A stretch of DNA of 51,544 nt from Bacillota bacterium (GCA_023392615.1 JAEVYT010000022.1:1-51544), one strand, 5' to 3'; shown: positions 16,503 to 25,801, numbered from the stretch's first letter. Program-made: numbers and translations. Notes: generated by a model from the sequence alone, not told the origin.

Positions 16503-17132
16503 TTACGCTTTAACTGTCTCCTTCAGCATTACTAAGGATTTTTTAGGTCCAGGTACTGCACCTTTAACAAGAATGAGGTTTTTCTCAACATCAACTCTTA
16601 CAATTTCAAGGTTCTGTACTGTAGCCTTAACATTACCCATATGACCAGGCATGTGCTTTCCTTTGAATACTCTACCAGGTGTGGTAGCAGCACCATTGGA
16701 ACCTGCATGTCTGTGATGTTTGGAACCATGTTTCATAGGTCCTCTGGATAAGTTATGTCTCTTAATACCGCCTTGGAAGCCCTTACCTTTCGTCTTTGCT
16801 GTTGCGTCAATTCTATCGCCTTCAGCAAAGATATCAGCTTTGATTTCCTGTCCAACTGTATAGTCAGCCGCATTATCGAATTTGAATTCTCTTAAGAATC
16901 TCTTACTAGCAACACCTGCTTTAGCAAAGTGTCCCTTTCTTGGCTTGTTTACCAGAGTTTCTCTGATATCACCGAAGCCTACCTGTACAGCTGCATATCC
17001 ATCATTGTCAACAGTTTTAACCTGTGTAACAAAGAGTGGTCCAGCTTGAAGCACAGTTACCGGAACAAGTACTCCGTTTTCACCGAAAACCTGAGTCATA
17101 CCGATTTTTGTAGCTAAAATCGCTTTCTTCAT
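16503..17132 (-). CDS. rplC: Large ribosomal subunit protein uL3
   Basis: L3 reaches the peptidyl transferase centre with its central extension. It is 209 residues with the start MKKAILATKIGMTQVFGENG, GKGFQGGIKRHNLSRGPMKHGSKHHR near 116-141, and GRVFKGKHMPGHMGNVKAT following. ATG follows CAGGAGGTAAGAAA. The 168-nt gap to rpsJ contains an eight-pair hairpin at 17161-17182 (GATTGCAC arms). Confidence 0.98.
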   Translation of the reverse strand: MKKAILATKIGMTQVFGENGVLVPVTVLQAGPLFVTQVKTVDNDGYAAVQVGFGDIRETLVNKPRKGHFAKAGVASKRFLREFKFDNAADYTVGQEIKADIFAEGDRIDATAKTKGKGFQGGIKRHNLSRGPMKHGSKHHRHAGSNGAATTPGRVFKGKHMPGHMGNVKATVQNLEIVRVDVEKNLILVKGAVPGPKKSLVMLKETVKA

Positions 17133-17300
17133 TTTCTTACCTCCTGTTTAATCTACAGCGGATTGCACTTTGATGTGCAATCATCCTAGATGGTTATATA
17201 CAAACATATATGAACCCTAAGGATTTCTTCTTAATTAATTGTTTGGTCTTTCCTATGATGTCCATCATCGTGAGCGATGACTTTTTTCACATTAGACGTT

Positions 17301-17612
17301 TTACTTCATCTTGATGTCGATATACACACCAGCTGGCATTTCCAATCTGGATAATGCATCTACAGTCTTCTGGGTTGGTGTGATGATGTCGATCAATCTC
17401 TTATGTGTTCTTTGCTCAAACTGCTCTCTGGAATCCTTATACTTGTGTACCGCTCTAAGAATTGTTACGATTTCCTTCTTAGTAGGCAACGGAACCGGTC
17501 CGCTCACCTTTGATCCTGTCTTCTTAACAGTATCAATAATTTTTCCTGCAGATTGATCGATTAACTGATGATCATACGCCTTCAATGTGATTCTCATTAC
17601 TTGACTTGCCAT
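17301..17612 (-). CDS. rpsJ: Small ribosomal subunit protein uS10
   Basis: S10 belongs to the 30S head and, in many bacteria, also joins NusB in antitermination. The product is 103 residues starting MASQVMRITLKAYDHQLIDQ and ending RLEMPAGVYIDIKMK. The start at 17610-17612 is preceded by AAGGAGG and a T-rich spacer of about 11 nt. The frame is open further upstream, but that part has no family similarity and lies in the leader. This is the first gene of the cluster. Confidence 0.97.
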   Translation of the reverse strand: MASQVMRITLKAYDHQLIDQSAGKIIDTVKKTGSKVSGPVPLPTKKEIVTILRAVHKYKDSREQFEQRTHKRLIDIITPTQKTVDALSRLEMPAGVYIDIKMK

Positions 17613-17888
17613 AAAAAAAGCCGCCTCCTTTTCGCACTTAATTTCAGTACGACAAGTGGTGACTGTACACTCATCCGTGTGTATCTTCGTTATCCGAACA
17701 ACAAAGCAAACCATTGGGGATTTGCCATGTAATGTACGATATGATTTTCACACGTTTTATCTGCCCGGTGGCAGAACATTATATGGTACAGTGACTTGTC
17801 GCCAGTTTCATAACTTGACCTTCGCTCCACGGAAAACCTACCGCACTCGGTAGCAACCTCACGTTTCAACGCTATCAATGTCACAACA
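17613..17888 (-). promoter_or_regulatory. Long 5' leader of the S10 operon
   Basis: About 275 nt separate the predicted start of transcription (near 17888) from rpsJ. The leader is GC-richer than the other spacers and has obvious local hairpins, for example CTACCG/CGGTAG at about 17843-17858. Leaders of this size in front of rpsJ usually mediate feedback control by a ribosomal protein. I could not assign it to a known leader family by eye. Confidence 0.5.
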
Positions 17889-17894
17889 CGGGTT

Positions 17895-17923
17895 ATTATA
17901 CACTAAAGCATGTCGCATTGCAA
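17895..17923 (-). promoter_or_regulatory. Sigma-A promoter of the S10-spc-alpha cluster
   Basis: A perfect TATAAT at 17895-17900 on the minus strand, 17 nt from TTGCAA at 17918-17923. It is the only strong promoter found upstream of rpsJ and opens the long leader. Confidence 0.8.
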
Positions 17924-18134
17924 GCACTTTTTTTAAAAATATACAAACTTATAACTGTTATATTTTGTCATGTATAATTGTTGTTAGTATTCCCAACTTT
18001 TTTCTTATTATGTAACAGTTTTTATTTTTTCACTTATTTTTGCACAATGTGTTAAAAACATTTAGATGTGTCTCTATATAAGATGCTTTTATTTTCAATA
18101 TAACCTTAATACCAATCATGATTGTAAGCTTATT

Positions 18135-18174
18135 AAAAAATGCCATATCGCCCCTTTGCGGACAATATAGCATT
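18135..18174 (-). terminator. Terminator after the methyltransferase-hypothetical pair
   Basis: Minus-strand stem-loop at 18139-18174 (AATGC-ATAT arms with a GC-rich inner part), followed by six T residues (18135-18140). It lies about 58 nt past the stop of the 115-codon gene. The rest of 17924-18231 holds no gene. Confidence 0.75.
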
Positions 18175-18231
18175 ACGTAGCATTCTATATAATTAAGTAA
18201 ATCGAGGATACAATTAGTTAACTTATAATTC

Positions 18232-18579
18232 CTACTTATCATACCCCACTACCGTCCATATGCCTGTATAATTGCAACGGAATAACCTAGCTAAATATAC
18301 TTTTTTAGCAGGACTGTTTTTATTATGGATTTCAATAATTGCTTTTTTACTATCCTGATAAATAAGTGTCACCTCATTAGAAGCAATCGGATAATCTCCT
18401 ACTATTCCTCCAGGCGTTATCAAAAGACTGGCAAATACCTGTGCCACAAACACCGGATCAAGCTTCCAAGGGGAATGCCCCTCATCTACACTCAACTGCT
18501 CCTGCTCTTCCTCACGAATTTTATAAGGCACCTTAACCTGTGGGATATCCTTTGTAAGTGGGTTACAAAAAGCTCTCAT
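18232..18579 (-). CDS. Hypothetical protein, 115 residues
   Basis: I do not recognise this protein. It is soluble-looking, with no signal or membrane segment. The N-terminal half is charged (PYKIREEEQEQLSVDEGHSP, about 19-38), followed by a mixed helix/strand part (VAQVFASLLITPGGIVG). The C-terminal strand-rich part is IEIHNKNSPAKKVYLARLFR. ATG follows a CAGGTG binding site. It is 62 nt downstream of the methyltransferase gene and upstream of a terminator, so the two probably form one transcript. Confidence 0.6.
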   Translation of the reverse strand: MRAFCNPLTKDIPQVKVPYKIREEEQEQLSVDEGHSPWKLDPVFVAQVFASLLITPGGIVGDYPIASNEVTLIYQDSKKAIIEIHNKNSPAKKVYLARLFRCNYTGIWTVVGYDK

Positions 18580-18641
18580 GGTTGCACCTGTTACTTCTTA
18601 TTTATATATTATATTCCTTGGGTACTCACATTGCTCCTCTT

Positions 18642-19505
18642 TTATGCTTCCCAACGTCCCGATGCACCACACGGAAGAACCAGACCATTTCCTGACACCG
18701 GAAGTCCGATTTCATCCGAATTAACCTTTCCACCAAACTTGCTCTTGATCTCAGTGGATAACATATATGACAACACGCCCGGTTGAAGACCGGTTGTATA
18801 GGAGTTGATGAGGAAAAATAATGGCTCATCACTTAATACTTGTGTGCAGAGTTGAACAAAAGGATGAATGCTCTCTTCAATCTTCCATATCTCACCCTTT
18901 GGTCCTCTTCCGTAGGACGGAGGGTCCATTATGATTGCATCATATTTATTCCCCCTGCGAATCTCTCGTTCAACAAATTTGACACAGTCATCAACAATAT
19001 AACGAATCGGAGCCTCTCCAAGCCCTGAAGCTGTAGCATTCTCTTTTGCCCAGGTTACCATTCCCTTTGATGCGTCGACATGGGTTACCGCTGCGCCGGC
19101 TTTCGCTGCTGCCAGAGTAGCACCTCCGGTATACGCGAATAGATTAAGAACTTTAATCTGTCTGTCCTTCTCAGTTTTAATCTTATTCGAGAACCAGTCC
19201 CAGTTCACTGCCTGCTCCGGGAATAAACCGGTATGCTTAAAGCTGAATGGTTGAAGATTAAACGTTAACCCTTTATAGTTAATATTCCACTGTTTTGGAA
19301 GATCAAAAAACTCCCATTCACCTCCGCCCTTTGAGCTTCTGTGATAATGAGCATTTGGTTTCTTCCACCCCTTATTACTTTTCTGTGTATCCCATATCAC
19401 CTGAGGATCCGGTCTTACCAATATATAATTACCCCAGCGTTCCAACTTCTCGCCCTTAGAGGTATCTATCACTTCATAGTCTTTCCAATCGCTTGCAATC
19501 CACAT
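18642..19505 (-). CDS. SAM-dependent methyltransferase, RlmI/RlmL-like
   Basis: The 287-residue protein has a Rossmann methyltransferase fold: motif I NLFAYTGGAT at 121-130, the acidic ribose-binding HVDAS at 142-146, and catalytic DPPSYGR at 194-200. These match the RlmI/RlmK branch of rRNA methyltransferases (COG1092-like). The N-terminal ~110 residues (EFFDLPKQWNINYKG and so on) form a substrate domain without a visible PUA. The target base is not known; 23S rRNA cytosine or guanine is an inference. It is divergently oriented from the pspA-like gene. Confidence 0.85.
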   Translation of the reverse strand: MWIASDWKDYEVIDTSKGEKLERWGNYILVRPDPQVIWDTQKSNKGWKKPNAHYHRSSKGGGEWEFFDLPKQWNINYKGLTFNLQPFSFKHTGLFPEQAVNWDWFSNKIKTEKDRQIKVLNLFAYTGGATLAAAKAGAAVTHVDASKGMVTWAKENATASGLGEAPIRYIVDDCVKFVEREIRRGNKYDAIIMDPPSYGRGPKGEIWKIEESIHPFVQLCTQVLSDEPLFFLINSYTTGLQPGVLSYMLSTEIKSKFGGKVNSDEIGLPVSGNGLVLPCGASGRWEA

Positions 19506-19936
19506 AACTTTCTCTCTTTCTAAATCTGTATTATCGATTAGTGTTTGTTACCTATTAATATATATTTCAACTCCTTAACAACTCATTCACAGCATTAAGG
19601 CTTATCTTCTATGATAAGTCATTCAACATGCTAATCGTATTCTTTCCTATTATAATCTACCACCCTAATAAATACAACGAAAAAATCTGACTCCGAATGC
19701 AAGGTGCCGATTACTTAACACCCTTTTACAACTTAAGATTCCTCTTATTATTCTAACCATATTTTAACTTGACGTTACATAAGATTAATAATAAACTTAA
19801 TTACATAAATAGGTTATACGTTAACGATATTTCTTCTAGTTTATTAGGCTAAAGTTTCAAGATACAACTTGGAACAACTATCAATTATATGATCCGGGAG
19901 CGATGATCTCCCGATGATAAGGAGGATTATTCATTT
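19506..19936. other. Divergent intergenic region, methyltransferase / PspA-like operon
   Basis: 431 nt, AT-rich, no gene. The plus-strand promoter candidate for the stress operon is at 19769-19797. No clear sigma-W type promoter (TGAAAC/CGTA) was seen in the PspA direction. For the methyltransferase no clear promoter could be picked. Confidence 0.45.
19769..19797 (+). promoter_or_regulatory. Candidate sigma-A promoter for the PspA-like operon
   Basis: TTGACG (19769-19774), 17-nt spacer, TAAACT (19792-19797). The -10 is weak. It would give a ~135-nt leader ahead of the PspA-like gene. Confidence 0.35.
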
Positions 19937-20611
19937 ATGAGTATTTTAACAAGATTTCGCGACATTATGTCCAGCAACATCAACGCATTATTAGATAAGG
20001 CAGAGGATCCAGAGAAAATGATTGACCAGTGCCTGCGTAATTTGAATTCCGATCTTGGCAAAGTAAAATCCGAGACCGCCGCTATCATGGCAGAGGAACA
20101 GCGCGCGAAGCGTGTACTGGATGATTGCAACGAAGATATAACCAAAATGCAAACCTATGCAGTGAAAGCATTAGAAGCAAATAACGAGGCAGATGCCAGA
20201 AAGTTCTTAGAGCAGAAGGCTTCCTTATCCGCTAAGCTCTCCGGTCTTCAGGAAGCATATGATCTGGCACACGCCAATGCAACTCATATGCGAGAGATGC
20301 ATGACAAGCTTGTGAAAGACATCGGCGAGTTAGAATCTCGTAAGGATATGATTAAAGGCAAACTGGCTGTCGCTAAGACACAGGAACGTATCAACAAGAT
20401 GGGCTCCACGGTCACTGGCGCAAATAATTCAATGGCAAGCTTTAAAAGATTTGAAGATATGGCTGACAAAGCCCTCGACAAAGCAAATGCTATGGCTGAA
20501 TTAAATCGTTCTACCGAAGAGGATTCCATCGAGGATTTAACACGTAAGTACTCCACTGATGCAAGTGTAGATGATGAATTAGCTGCCTTAAAAGCCAACC
20601 TAAACAAATAA
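19937..20611 (+). CDS. PspA/IM30-family membrane stress protein
   Basis: A 224-residue, almost wholly helical coiled-coil protein. The N-terminal amphipathic helix (MSILTRFRDIMSSNINALLD) matches the membrane-sensing helix of PspA/IM30/Vipp1. It is followed by the EDPEKMIDQCLRNLNSDLGKVKSETA hairpin start. Family members form ESCRT-III-like rods and rings that protect damaged membranes. ATG follows AAGGAGG. It is first of four genes whose order matches pspA-ydjG-ydjH-ydjI of Bacillus subtilis. A hairpin 80 nt downstream may set unequal expression. Confidence 0.92.
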   Translation: MSILTRFRDIMSSNINALLDKAEDPEKMIDQCLRNLNSDLGKVKSETAAIMAEEQRAKRVLDDCNEDITKMQTYAVKALEANNEADARKFLEQKASLSAKLSGLQEAYDLAHANATHMREMHDKLVKDIGELESRKDMIKGKLAVAKTQERINKMGSTVTGANNSMASFKRFEDMADKALDKANAMAELNRSTEEDSIEDLTRKYSTDASVDDELAALKANLNK

Positions 20612-20689
20612 ATTATCCTTAAGTTCATACAAATATAGTTAGATATTATAAAATGTAAAATAAGACGACAATATACTTATAAGACTTTC

Positions 20690-20732
20690 AAAATGTCCGC
20701 TAAAGTTAATACGGAAGCTTAGCGGACATTTT
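20690..20732 (+). terminator. Intercistronic hairpin after the PspA-like gene
   Basis: A perfect 14-bp stem (20690-20703 with 20719-20732, AAAATGTCCGCTAA arm) ends in TTTT. It is only 21 nt before the next start, so it probably acts as a partial terminator or processing site. That would keep the PspA-like protein in excess over the three membrane partners. Confidence 0.6.
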
Positions 20733-20752
20733 AGCGAGCAAGGAGGTTAAGA

Positions 20753-21895
20753 ATGGCCACGGTTATTCAATATAAATGTCCTAACTGCGGAGCAGATATG
20801 GCATTCGATACAACAACCGGTATGCTGCGCTGTGGCAGCTGTGGAAGAACGGATAGCATTGAATCAATGGCAGGGCAACAGCATTCACGCGGAGGCGACT
20901 ATACTTATGATATGAATGAGGAGGATCGACGTGCTGCAGAAGCTGCCTTCAACCAGGAATATTCTGATGCATCCAATTCGGATGAACCCAGTAATCATTC
21001 CACCTTTAATGAGAATGAAGCAGTAGAATATCATTGCAACAACTGTGGTGCGGTATTGATCACTGATGCCCAGACCACCGCCACCACCTGTAGCTTTTGT
21101 GGTGCAGGCGTGGTTCTTGGTGACCGTCTCTCCGGTAGTCTGGCACCAGCCAAAGTAATACCATTTACCATTAATAAGGAACAAGCTCAGGAAGCATTCA
21201 AAAAATGGTGTAAAAAAGGTCTCTTAACCCCATCTGACTTTATGACAGCGGATCGAATTAAGAATATCACCGGTATCTATGTCCCCTTCTGGTTATACGA
21301 TTTAAACGGGCGTGGTGAAATCGATGCTACCTGCACAAAGGTTCGAACCTATACCTTAGGAGATTGGATCTATACAGAGACAAAGTACTATCATGTATAC
21401 CGTAAGGTTGATTTGAATTATACCCGTATCCCCTGTGATGCCTCTAAGAAGATGGAGGACAACATGATGGATAAGCTTGAACCCTATGAGTATGTCAACT
21501 TGAAGGATTTTAATATGCCATATTTGGCTGGTTATATTGCAGAAAAATATGACTTTGATGATAATGAGATGTTACCTCGCATCAAAGAGCGAACACGCTC
21601 CTATGTGGAGAGCTACATAAATTCCACAATTGCAGGATATGCTACGGTAAATATGCACAATAAGGACATCTATATCCGCAAGCTCAACTCCGAATATACA
21701 TTGATGCCTGTTTGGATGGTTTGCTACGACTACAAGAAAGCTGATCATATCTTTGCGATGAATGGTCAGACTGGTAAAGTGGTAGGAAGACCTCCTCTAA
21801 GCATCGGCAAAATAGCAGCCTGGTTTGGAGGAATCTCAATCGCTTCCTTTGCTGTAATGCGTCTACTAACATTCTTGATAGGGGGTGGCTTCTGA
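20753..21895 (+). CDS. Zinc-ribbon membrane protein, YdjG-like
   Basis: The 380-residue protein has two TFIIB-type zinc ribbons: Cys9/Cys12/Cys27/Cys30 and Cys95/Cys98/Cys113/Cys116. A central domain contains IYVPFWLYDLNGRGEIDATC. One C-terminal membrane span is at about 354-376 (IAAWFGGISIASFAVMRLL). This matches B. subtilis YdjG, which with YdjH and YdjI recruits PspA to the membrane. ATG follows AAGGAGGTTAAGA. Its stop overlaps the next gene by one base. Confidence 0.85.
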   Translation: MATVIQYKCPNCGADMAFDTTTGMLRCGSCGRTDSIESMAGQQHSRGGDYTYDMNEEDRRAAEAAFNQEYSDASNSDEPSNHSTFNENEAVEYHCNNCGAVLITDAQTTATTCSFCGAGVVLGDRLSGSLAPAKVIPFTINKEQAQEAFKKWCKKGLLTPSDFMTADRIKNITGIYVPFWLYDLNGRGEIDATCTKVRTYTLGDWIYTETKYYHVYRKVDLNYTRIPCDASKKMEDNMMDKLEPYEYVNLKDFNMPYLAGYIAEKYDFDDNEMLPRIKERTRSYVESYINSTIAGYATVNMHNKDIYIRKLNSEYTLMPVWMVCYDYKKADHIFAMNGQTGKVVGRPPLSIGKIAAWFGGISIASFAVMRLLTFLIGGGF

Positions 21896-22680
21896 TGAAA
21901 CAATTATTCGCTGACAAGTGTAGGCTGTTAACTTTACTCTTAGCATGTTTTATCACTGCATTTTTCCTACCGCTAACACCTAGCCTAGCAGCCGAGAATG
22001 ATAATACGAGTAGCTCAACCGAGTTACAAAATCAACATGTATATGATAATGCGAAGCTTTTATCCACAATAGAGACAAAAGATCTAGAGCAATTGTGTAT
22101 GGATAAAGGTAAAGATAGCGGAATTGATATCATGCTCCTTACCAAGGGCGATACAGACTCTTCAGACCCAGAACGGTTTATCGAAGATTTTGAGGATCAG
22201 CTACCAAGAGGCGATCGGGTTTATATCTTAATTGATATGGGTTCACGCACAATTATGGTACAGGGTTACGGAGATGCCAAAAAATATATCAATGCAGCTC
22301 GTAGTCAGAAAATTACTGATAATATGGCTTCTTATGTGACACAAGAAGATTACTACGATGCCTTTTCCTTATCAATTGATCAATCCGCAGACTATATGAA
22401 ACACAAGCCAGTTAACCTGATCGAAAATATTTGGCTCCAGTTACTCGTTTCCCTTATCATCGGAGGTTCTGTGGTTGGTATTATGGCATATAACTCCGGT
22501 GGGAGGATGACCGCTGGGGGTAATACCTATATGGATCCAAATCATTCCGGATTAATCGGAAGAAGGGACGATTATCTCCATACTCAGGTTACACGTATTC
22601 GAAAACCTAAGAACAATGGCTCTGGAGGCGGAATATCTCCTGGTGGTCGTTCTCACAGTACCGGTAGCACTAGGTTCTAG
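21895..22680 (+). CDS. TPM-domain membrane protein, YdjH-like
   Basis: 261 residues. The N-terminal signal/anchor is at about 10-31 (RLLTLLLACFITAFFLPL). It is followed by an extracytoplasmic TPM domain beginning VYDNAKLLSTIETKDLEQLC, with RVYILIDMGSRTIMVQGYGDA near 111-131. A second span is at about 170-195, and the Gly/Ser-rich tail ends GGRSHSTGSTRF. TPM proteins include YgcG and photosystem repair Psb32. Here it pairs with the zinc-ribbon partner through a one-base overlap (TGATG), implying co-translation. Confidence 0.83.
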   Translation: MKQLFADKCRLLTLLLACFITAFFLPLTPSLAAENDNTSSSTELQNQHVYDNAKLLSTIETKDLEQLCMDKGKDSGIDIMLLTKGDTDSSDPERFIEDFEDQLPRGDRVYILIDMGSRTIMVQGYGDAKKYINAARSQKITDNMASYVTQEDYYDAFSLSIDQSADYMKHKPVNLIENIWLQLLVSLIIGGSVVGIMAYNSGGRMTAGGNTYMDPNHSGLIGRRDDYLHTQVTRIRKPKNNGSGGGISPGGRSHSTGSTRF

Positions 22681-22743
22681 CTTATAACATAATATTATCT
22701 AAATAAACCATCAAGGAAAGCAACTAATTATAGGAGGAATAAT

Positions 22744-23760
22744 ATGGGTTTATTTTCTAAACAGTTTGCAAACGTCGTGGAATGGCAGGAATTTCGCGAG
22801 GATATGGTATTTTACAAATGGAATAACGATGAGATCAAGAAGGGTAGCCGATTAATTATACGTCCGGGTCAAGATGCTATATTTCTTTATAACGGCAAGG
22901 TCGAGGGTATCTTTAAAGATGATGGCGATTATGATATCGAGTCCCAGATCATCCCCTTTCTTTCTACCTTAAAGGGTTTTAAATTCGGCTTTAACAGTGG
23001 AATGAGAGCAGAAGTACTCTTTGTCAACACGAAGGACTTTATCGTAAAATGGGGTACGCAGAATGCAATCAACATCCCCACCCCTCAGCTTCCCGGTGGT
23101 ATGCCAATTCGTGCGAATGGTACCTTTACCTTCCGTGTTAACGATTACGTTAAGTTAATCGATAAGATTGCAGGCATTAGACAGAGTTACTTTGTTGAAG
23201 ATGTTAAACTTCGTATCGTAAGCGTTCTAGATCAGCTTTTGATGAAATGGATCTCCAAGGAAGGTAAGGATATGTTTAACCTACAAGCCAATTCCTTTGA
23301 TATTGCAAATGGAATCCGTACCGATCTTGATATGCAGATCTTTGATACCGGTTTATCCGTAGTAGGTTTTAACATTATGAGTTTTACCTATCCGGAACAG
23401 GTTCAACAAATGATTAATAAGAACGCCTCCTTCAGCATGGTGGGTGATTTAAATCGCTATCAGCAGGTAGCCATGACAGAGGGCATCGCAAATGGTAATG
23501 TTCACGGTGGCGGAGTTGCCGGTGATATGGCCGGAATGATGATGGGTATGAATATGGCAGGTCAAATGATGCAGAATATGAATCAGATGAATACTCAGCC
23601 CAATAACTCAACTAACGCTCCGGTGAATAATCAAACCAATACTCAGCCAAGTACACAGAGCGCTCCAACCAGTGGAGCAAAGCCAAACTTCTGTCCGAAC
23701 TGCGGAACCAAAACAGGCGAGGCAAATTTTTGTCCGAACTGTGGTCAGAAACTAGCGTAA
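22744..23760 (+). CDS. SPFH-domain protein with C-terminal zinc ribbon, YdjI-like
   Basis: The 338-residue protein has an N-terminal SPFH-like domain (about 1-230; GSRLIIRPGQDAIFLYNGKVEGIF near 32-55). A Gly/Met/Asn-rich linker spans 250-310 (GDMAGMMMGMNMAGQMMQNM inside it). A rubredoxin-type zinc ribbon has Cys317, Cys320, Cys330 and Cys333. It matches YdjI, the soluble partner linking PspA to the YdjG/YdjH membrane complex. ATG follows ATAGGAGGAATAAT. It is last in the operon; hairpins follow at 23806-23890. Confidence 0.88.
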   Translation: MGLFSKQFANVVEWQEFREDMVFYKWNNDEIKKGSRLIIRPGQDAIFLYNGKVEGIFKDDGDYDIESQIIPFLSTLKGFKFGFNSGMRAEVLFVNTKDFIVKWGTQNAINIPTPQLPGGMPIRANGTFTFRVNDYVKLIDKIAGIRQSYFVEDVKLRIVSVLDQLLMKWISKEGKDMFNLQANSFDIANGIRTDLDMQIFDTGLSVVGFNIMSFTYPEQVQQMINKNASFSMVGDLNRYQQVAMTEGIANGNVHGGGVAGDMAGMMMGMNMAGQMMQNMNQMNTQPNNSTNAPVNNQTNTQPSTQSAPTSGAKPNFCPNCGTKTGEANFCPNCGQKLA

Positions 23761-23805
23761 ACAAAATCCCTTAATTATACTTAGCTATTTGTGCCCGTAC
23801 AATCC

Positions 23806-23891
23806 TTGGCACAAGCTTCCACAAAGGATTTGTGCCAACAAGACCAAGAGCTGAGCTACCATCATTCTCATGATGTAACTCAGCTCTATTT
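23806..23891 (+). terminator. Terminator region of the PspA-like operon
   Basis: Two hairpins follow one another. One is 23806-23838 (TTGGCACAA arms). The other is a stronger stem at 23847-23887 (AGAGCTGAG...CTCAGCTCT), followed by ATTTTAT. The second is the likely terminator; on the minus strand it could also stop the phosphoglucomutase transcript. Confidence 0.7.
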
Positions 23892-23971
23892 TATATTTCT
23901 AATTTTTAATAAATCTTATCATATTGACTTTACTTAATAGATTAATCCCAGCTATACTTATCGATTTAATA

Positions 23972-25687
23972 TTAGCCTACCTTAAACACTTCATCATTCA
24001 TTAACTTCTTAAGTTTTGCATCAGCGTCATCTGCAGTATCGCCCTTTACACCAAAGTAGAACTTAATCTTTGGCTCCGTACCGGATGGTCTTACCGCACA
24101 CCATGCATTATCATTTAATTCGAAGTATAGAACATCGGATTTTGGTAAACCAGTTGGTTCAACCGAAGCACTCTCAATATCAGTGATGGTATCAAGCTTA
24201 TAATCTCTTACCTTAAGAACCTTATAATCACCTGCTGACTTCGGAGGGTTTACGCGATACCCTTCCATGATCTCCTTGATTTTACCCATACCCTCGATTC
24301 CTTTTAAGGTTACCGATACAAGATCTTCCTTGAAATAGCCGTATTTCTTAAAGATATTGTTCATCTGTTCATACAGTGAGATTCCTTTTGATTTATAATA
24401 TGCAGCTGCTTCACAAAGACACATAACTGCTACAATAGCATCCTTATCTCTAGAATGAGTTCCAACTAAGCAGCCATAGCTTTCTTCGAAACCAAATACA
24501 TATTCATTACAACCGGTTTCCTCAAATAGTTTAATCTGCTCGCCGATATATTTGAAACCGGTTAATACTTCGATTAGTCTTGCATTATAATGCTCTGCAA
24601 TCATATCGGAGATATTACCAGTTACGATAGTTTTAATCAATGCAGCGTTCTTTGGAAGAATTCCTTTTTCTGCTTTTTGAGAGAATTCATATTCTGCAAG
24701 GAGTGCACCGGTCATATTACCGTTAAATAATACAAACTCACCTTTCTCATCTCGAACCATGATACCAAGACGATCCGCATCCGGATCAGTTGCAAGAATT
24801 AGATCTGCTCCAACCTCCTGTGCTAATTTGATCGCAAGGGTAAATACCTTCGGATCTTCTGGATTTGGATAACCGACAGTTGAGAAATCAGAATCTGGAA
24901 GCTCCTGCTCTGGAACTACATATACATTCTCAAAGCCCAATTCCTTCAAGATTCTTCTAGCCGGAAGATTACCGGTTCCATGTAATGGGGTATATACAAT
25001 TTTAAGCTTCTTGCTTTCTTCATTAATCGGATTAATTACAAGCTTCTTAAGCTCAGCAATGTATTTATCATCCATCTCCTCACCTAGGATAGTAAGAAGA
25101 CCTTTTTCTAACGCTTCATCCTTGGATATAATCTTAGCCTGTGAAAAATCAGAGATCGAGTTTACTTCACTGATAATCTCAACATCCTTCGGCGCGGTAA
25201 CCTGTGCACCATCCTCCCAATACACCTTATAACCATTGTATTCCGGCGGATTATGGCTTGCTGTAATAACAATACCCGCAGTACAACCAAGGGTTCTAAC
25301 CGCAAAGGATAGCTCAGGAGTTGGTCTTAAGCTTTCGAACAGGTAAGCATGAATACCGTTCGCAGCCAAACACAACGCACTGTCAAGTGCAAATTCAGGT
25401 GACATTCTTCTAGAATCATAAGCAATTGCAACACCCTTGCTCTCTGCTCCCGCTTTTTTAATTGTATTTGCCAATCCCTGTGTCGCTCTTCTCACCGTAT
25501 ATATGTTCATTCGGTTTACTCCTGCGCCCAGAATCCCTCTCAAGCCGCCGGTACCAAACTCAAGATCCTTGAAAAATCTTTCCTGAATCTCTTTATCGTT
25601 ATCTTTTAATGCAGATAATTCTGCTCTAGTCGCTTCATCAAAGTAAGTGTTCGTTAACCATTCTTGATACTTTTTTAAATGTTCCAT
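23972..25687 (-). CDS. pgcA: Phosphoglucomutase (alpha-D-phosphohexomutase family)
   Basis: The enzyme interconverts glucose 1- and 6-phosphate through a phosphoserine. It feeds UDP-glucose, glycolipid and teichoic acid synthesis or glycogen use. It is 571 residues with four domains. The catalytic serine is Ser144 in TASHNP. The magnesium loop DPDADRLG (Asp301, Asp303, Asp305), the sugar-specificity loop FGFEESYG, and the phosphate-binding RPSGTEPK at 533-540 are intact. The length and signature match Gram-positive PgcA rather than GlmM. ATG follows GAAAGGATGAGA. It is monocistronic behind its own promoter. Confidence 0.93.
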   Translation of the reverse strand: MEHLKKYQEWLTNTYFDEATRAELSALKDNDKEIQERFFKDLEFGTGGLRGILGAGVNRMNIYTVRRATQGLANTIKKAGAESKGVAIAYDSRRMSPEFALDSALCLAANGIHAYLFESLRPTPELSFAVRTLGCTAGIVITASHNPPEYNGYKVYWEDGAQVTAPKDVEIISEVNSISDFSQAKIISKDEALEKGLLTILGEEMDDKYIAELKKLVINPINEESKKLKIVYTPLHGTGNLPARRILKELGFENVYVVPEQELPDSDFSTVGYPNPEDPKVFTLAIKLAQEVGADLILATDPDADRLGIMVRDEKGEFVLFNGNMTGALLAEYEFSQKAEKGILPKNAALIKTIVTGNISDMIAEHYNARLIEVLTGFKYIGEQIKLFEETGCNEYVFGFEESYGCLVGTHSRDKDAIVAVMCLCEAAAYYKSKGISLYEQMNNIFKKYGYFKEDLVSVTLKGIEGMGKIKEIMEGYRVNPPKSAGDYKVLKVRDYKLDTITDIESASVEPTGLPKSDVLYFELNDNAWCAVRPSGTEPKIKFYFGVKGDTADDADAKLKKLMNDEVFKVG

Positions 25688-25801
25688 GTGTTAAATCTCA
25701 TCCTTTCATATTGCAAAACCAACTGATAGACAATGTATATTTATCCATCTATGTACTACATTATTCATTGGGGAATACTTCGTTTTAAAACATTTAGTAC
25801 T

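Noticed and set aside
17690..17884. 64-codon minus-strand frame in the rpsJ leader
   Set aside because: No binding site and no similarity; lies in the predicted 5' leader.
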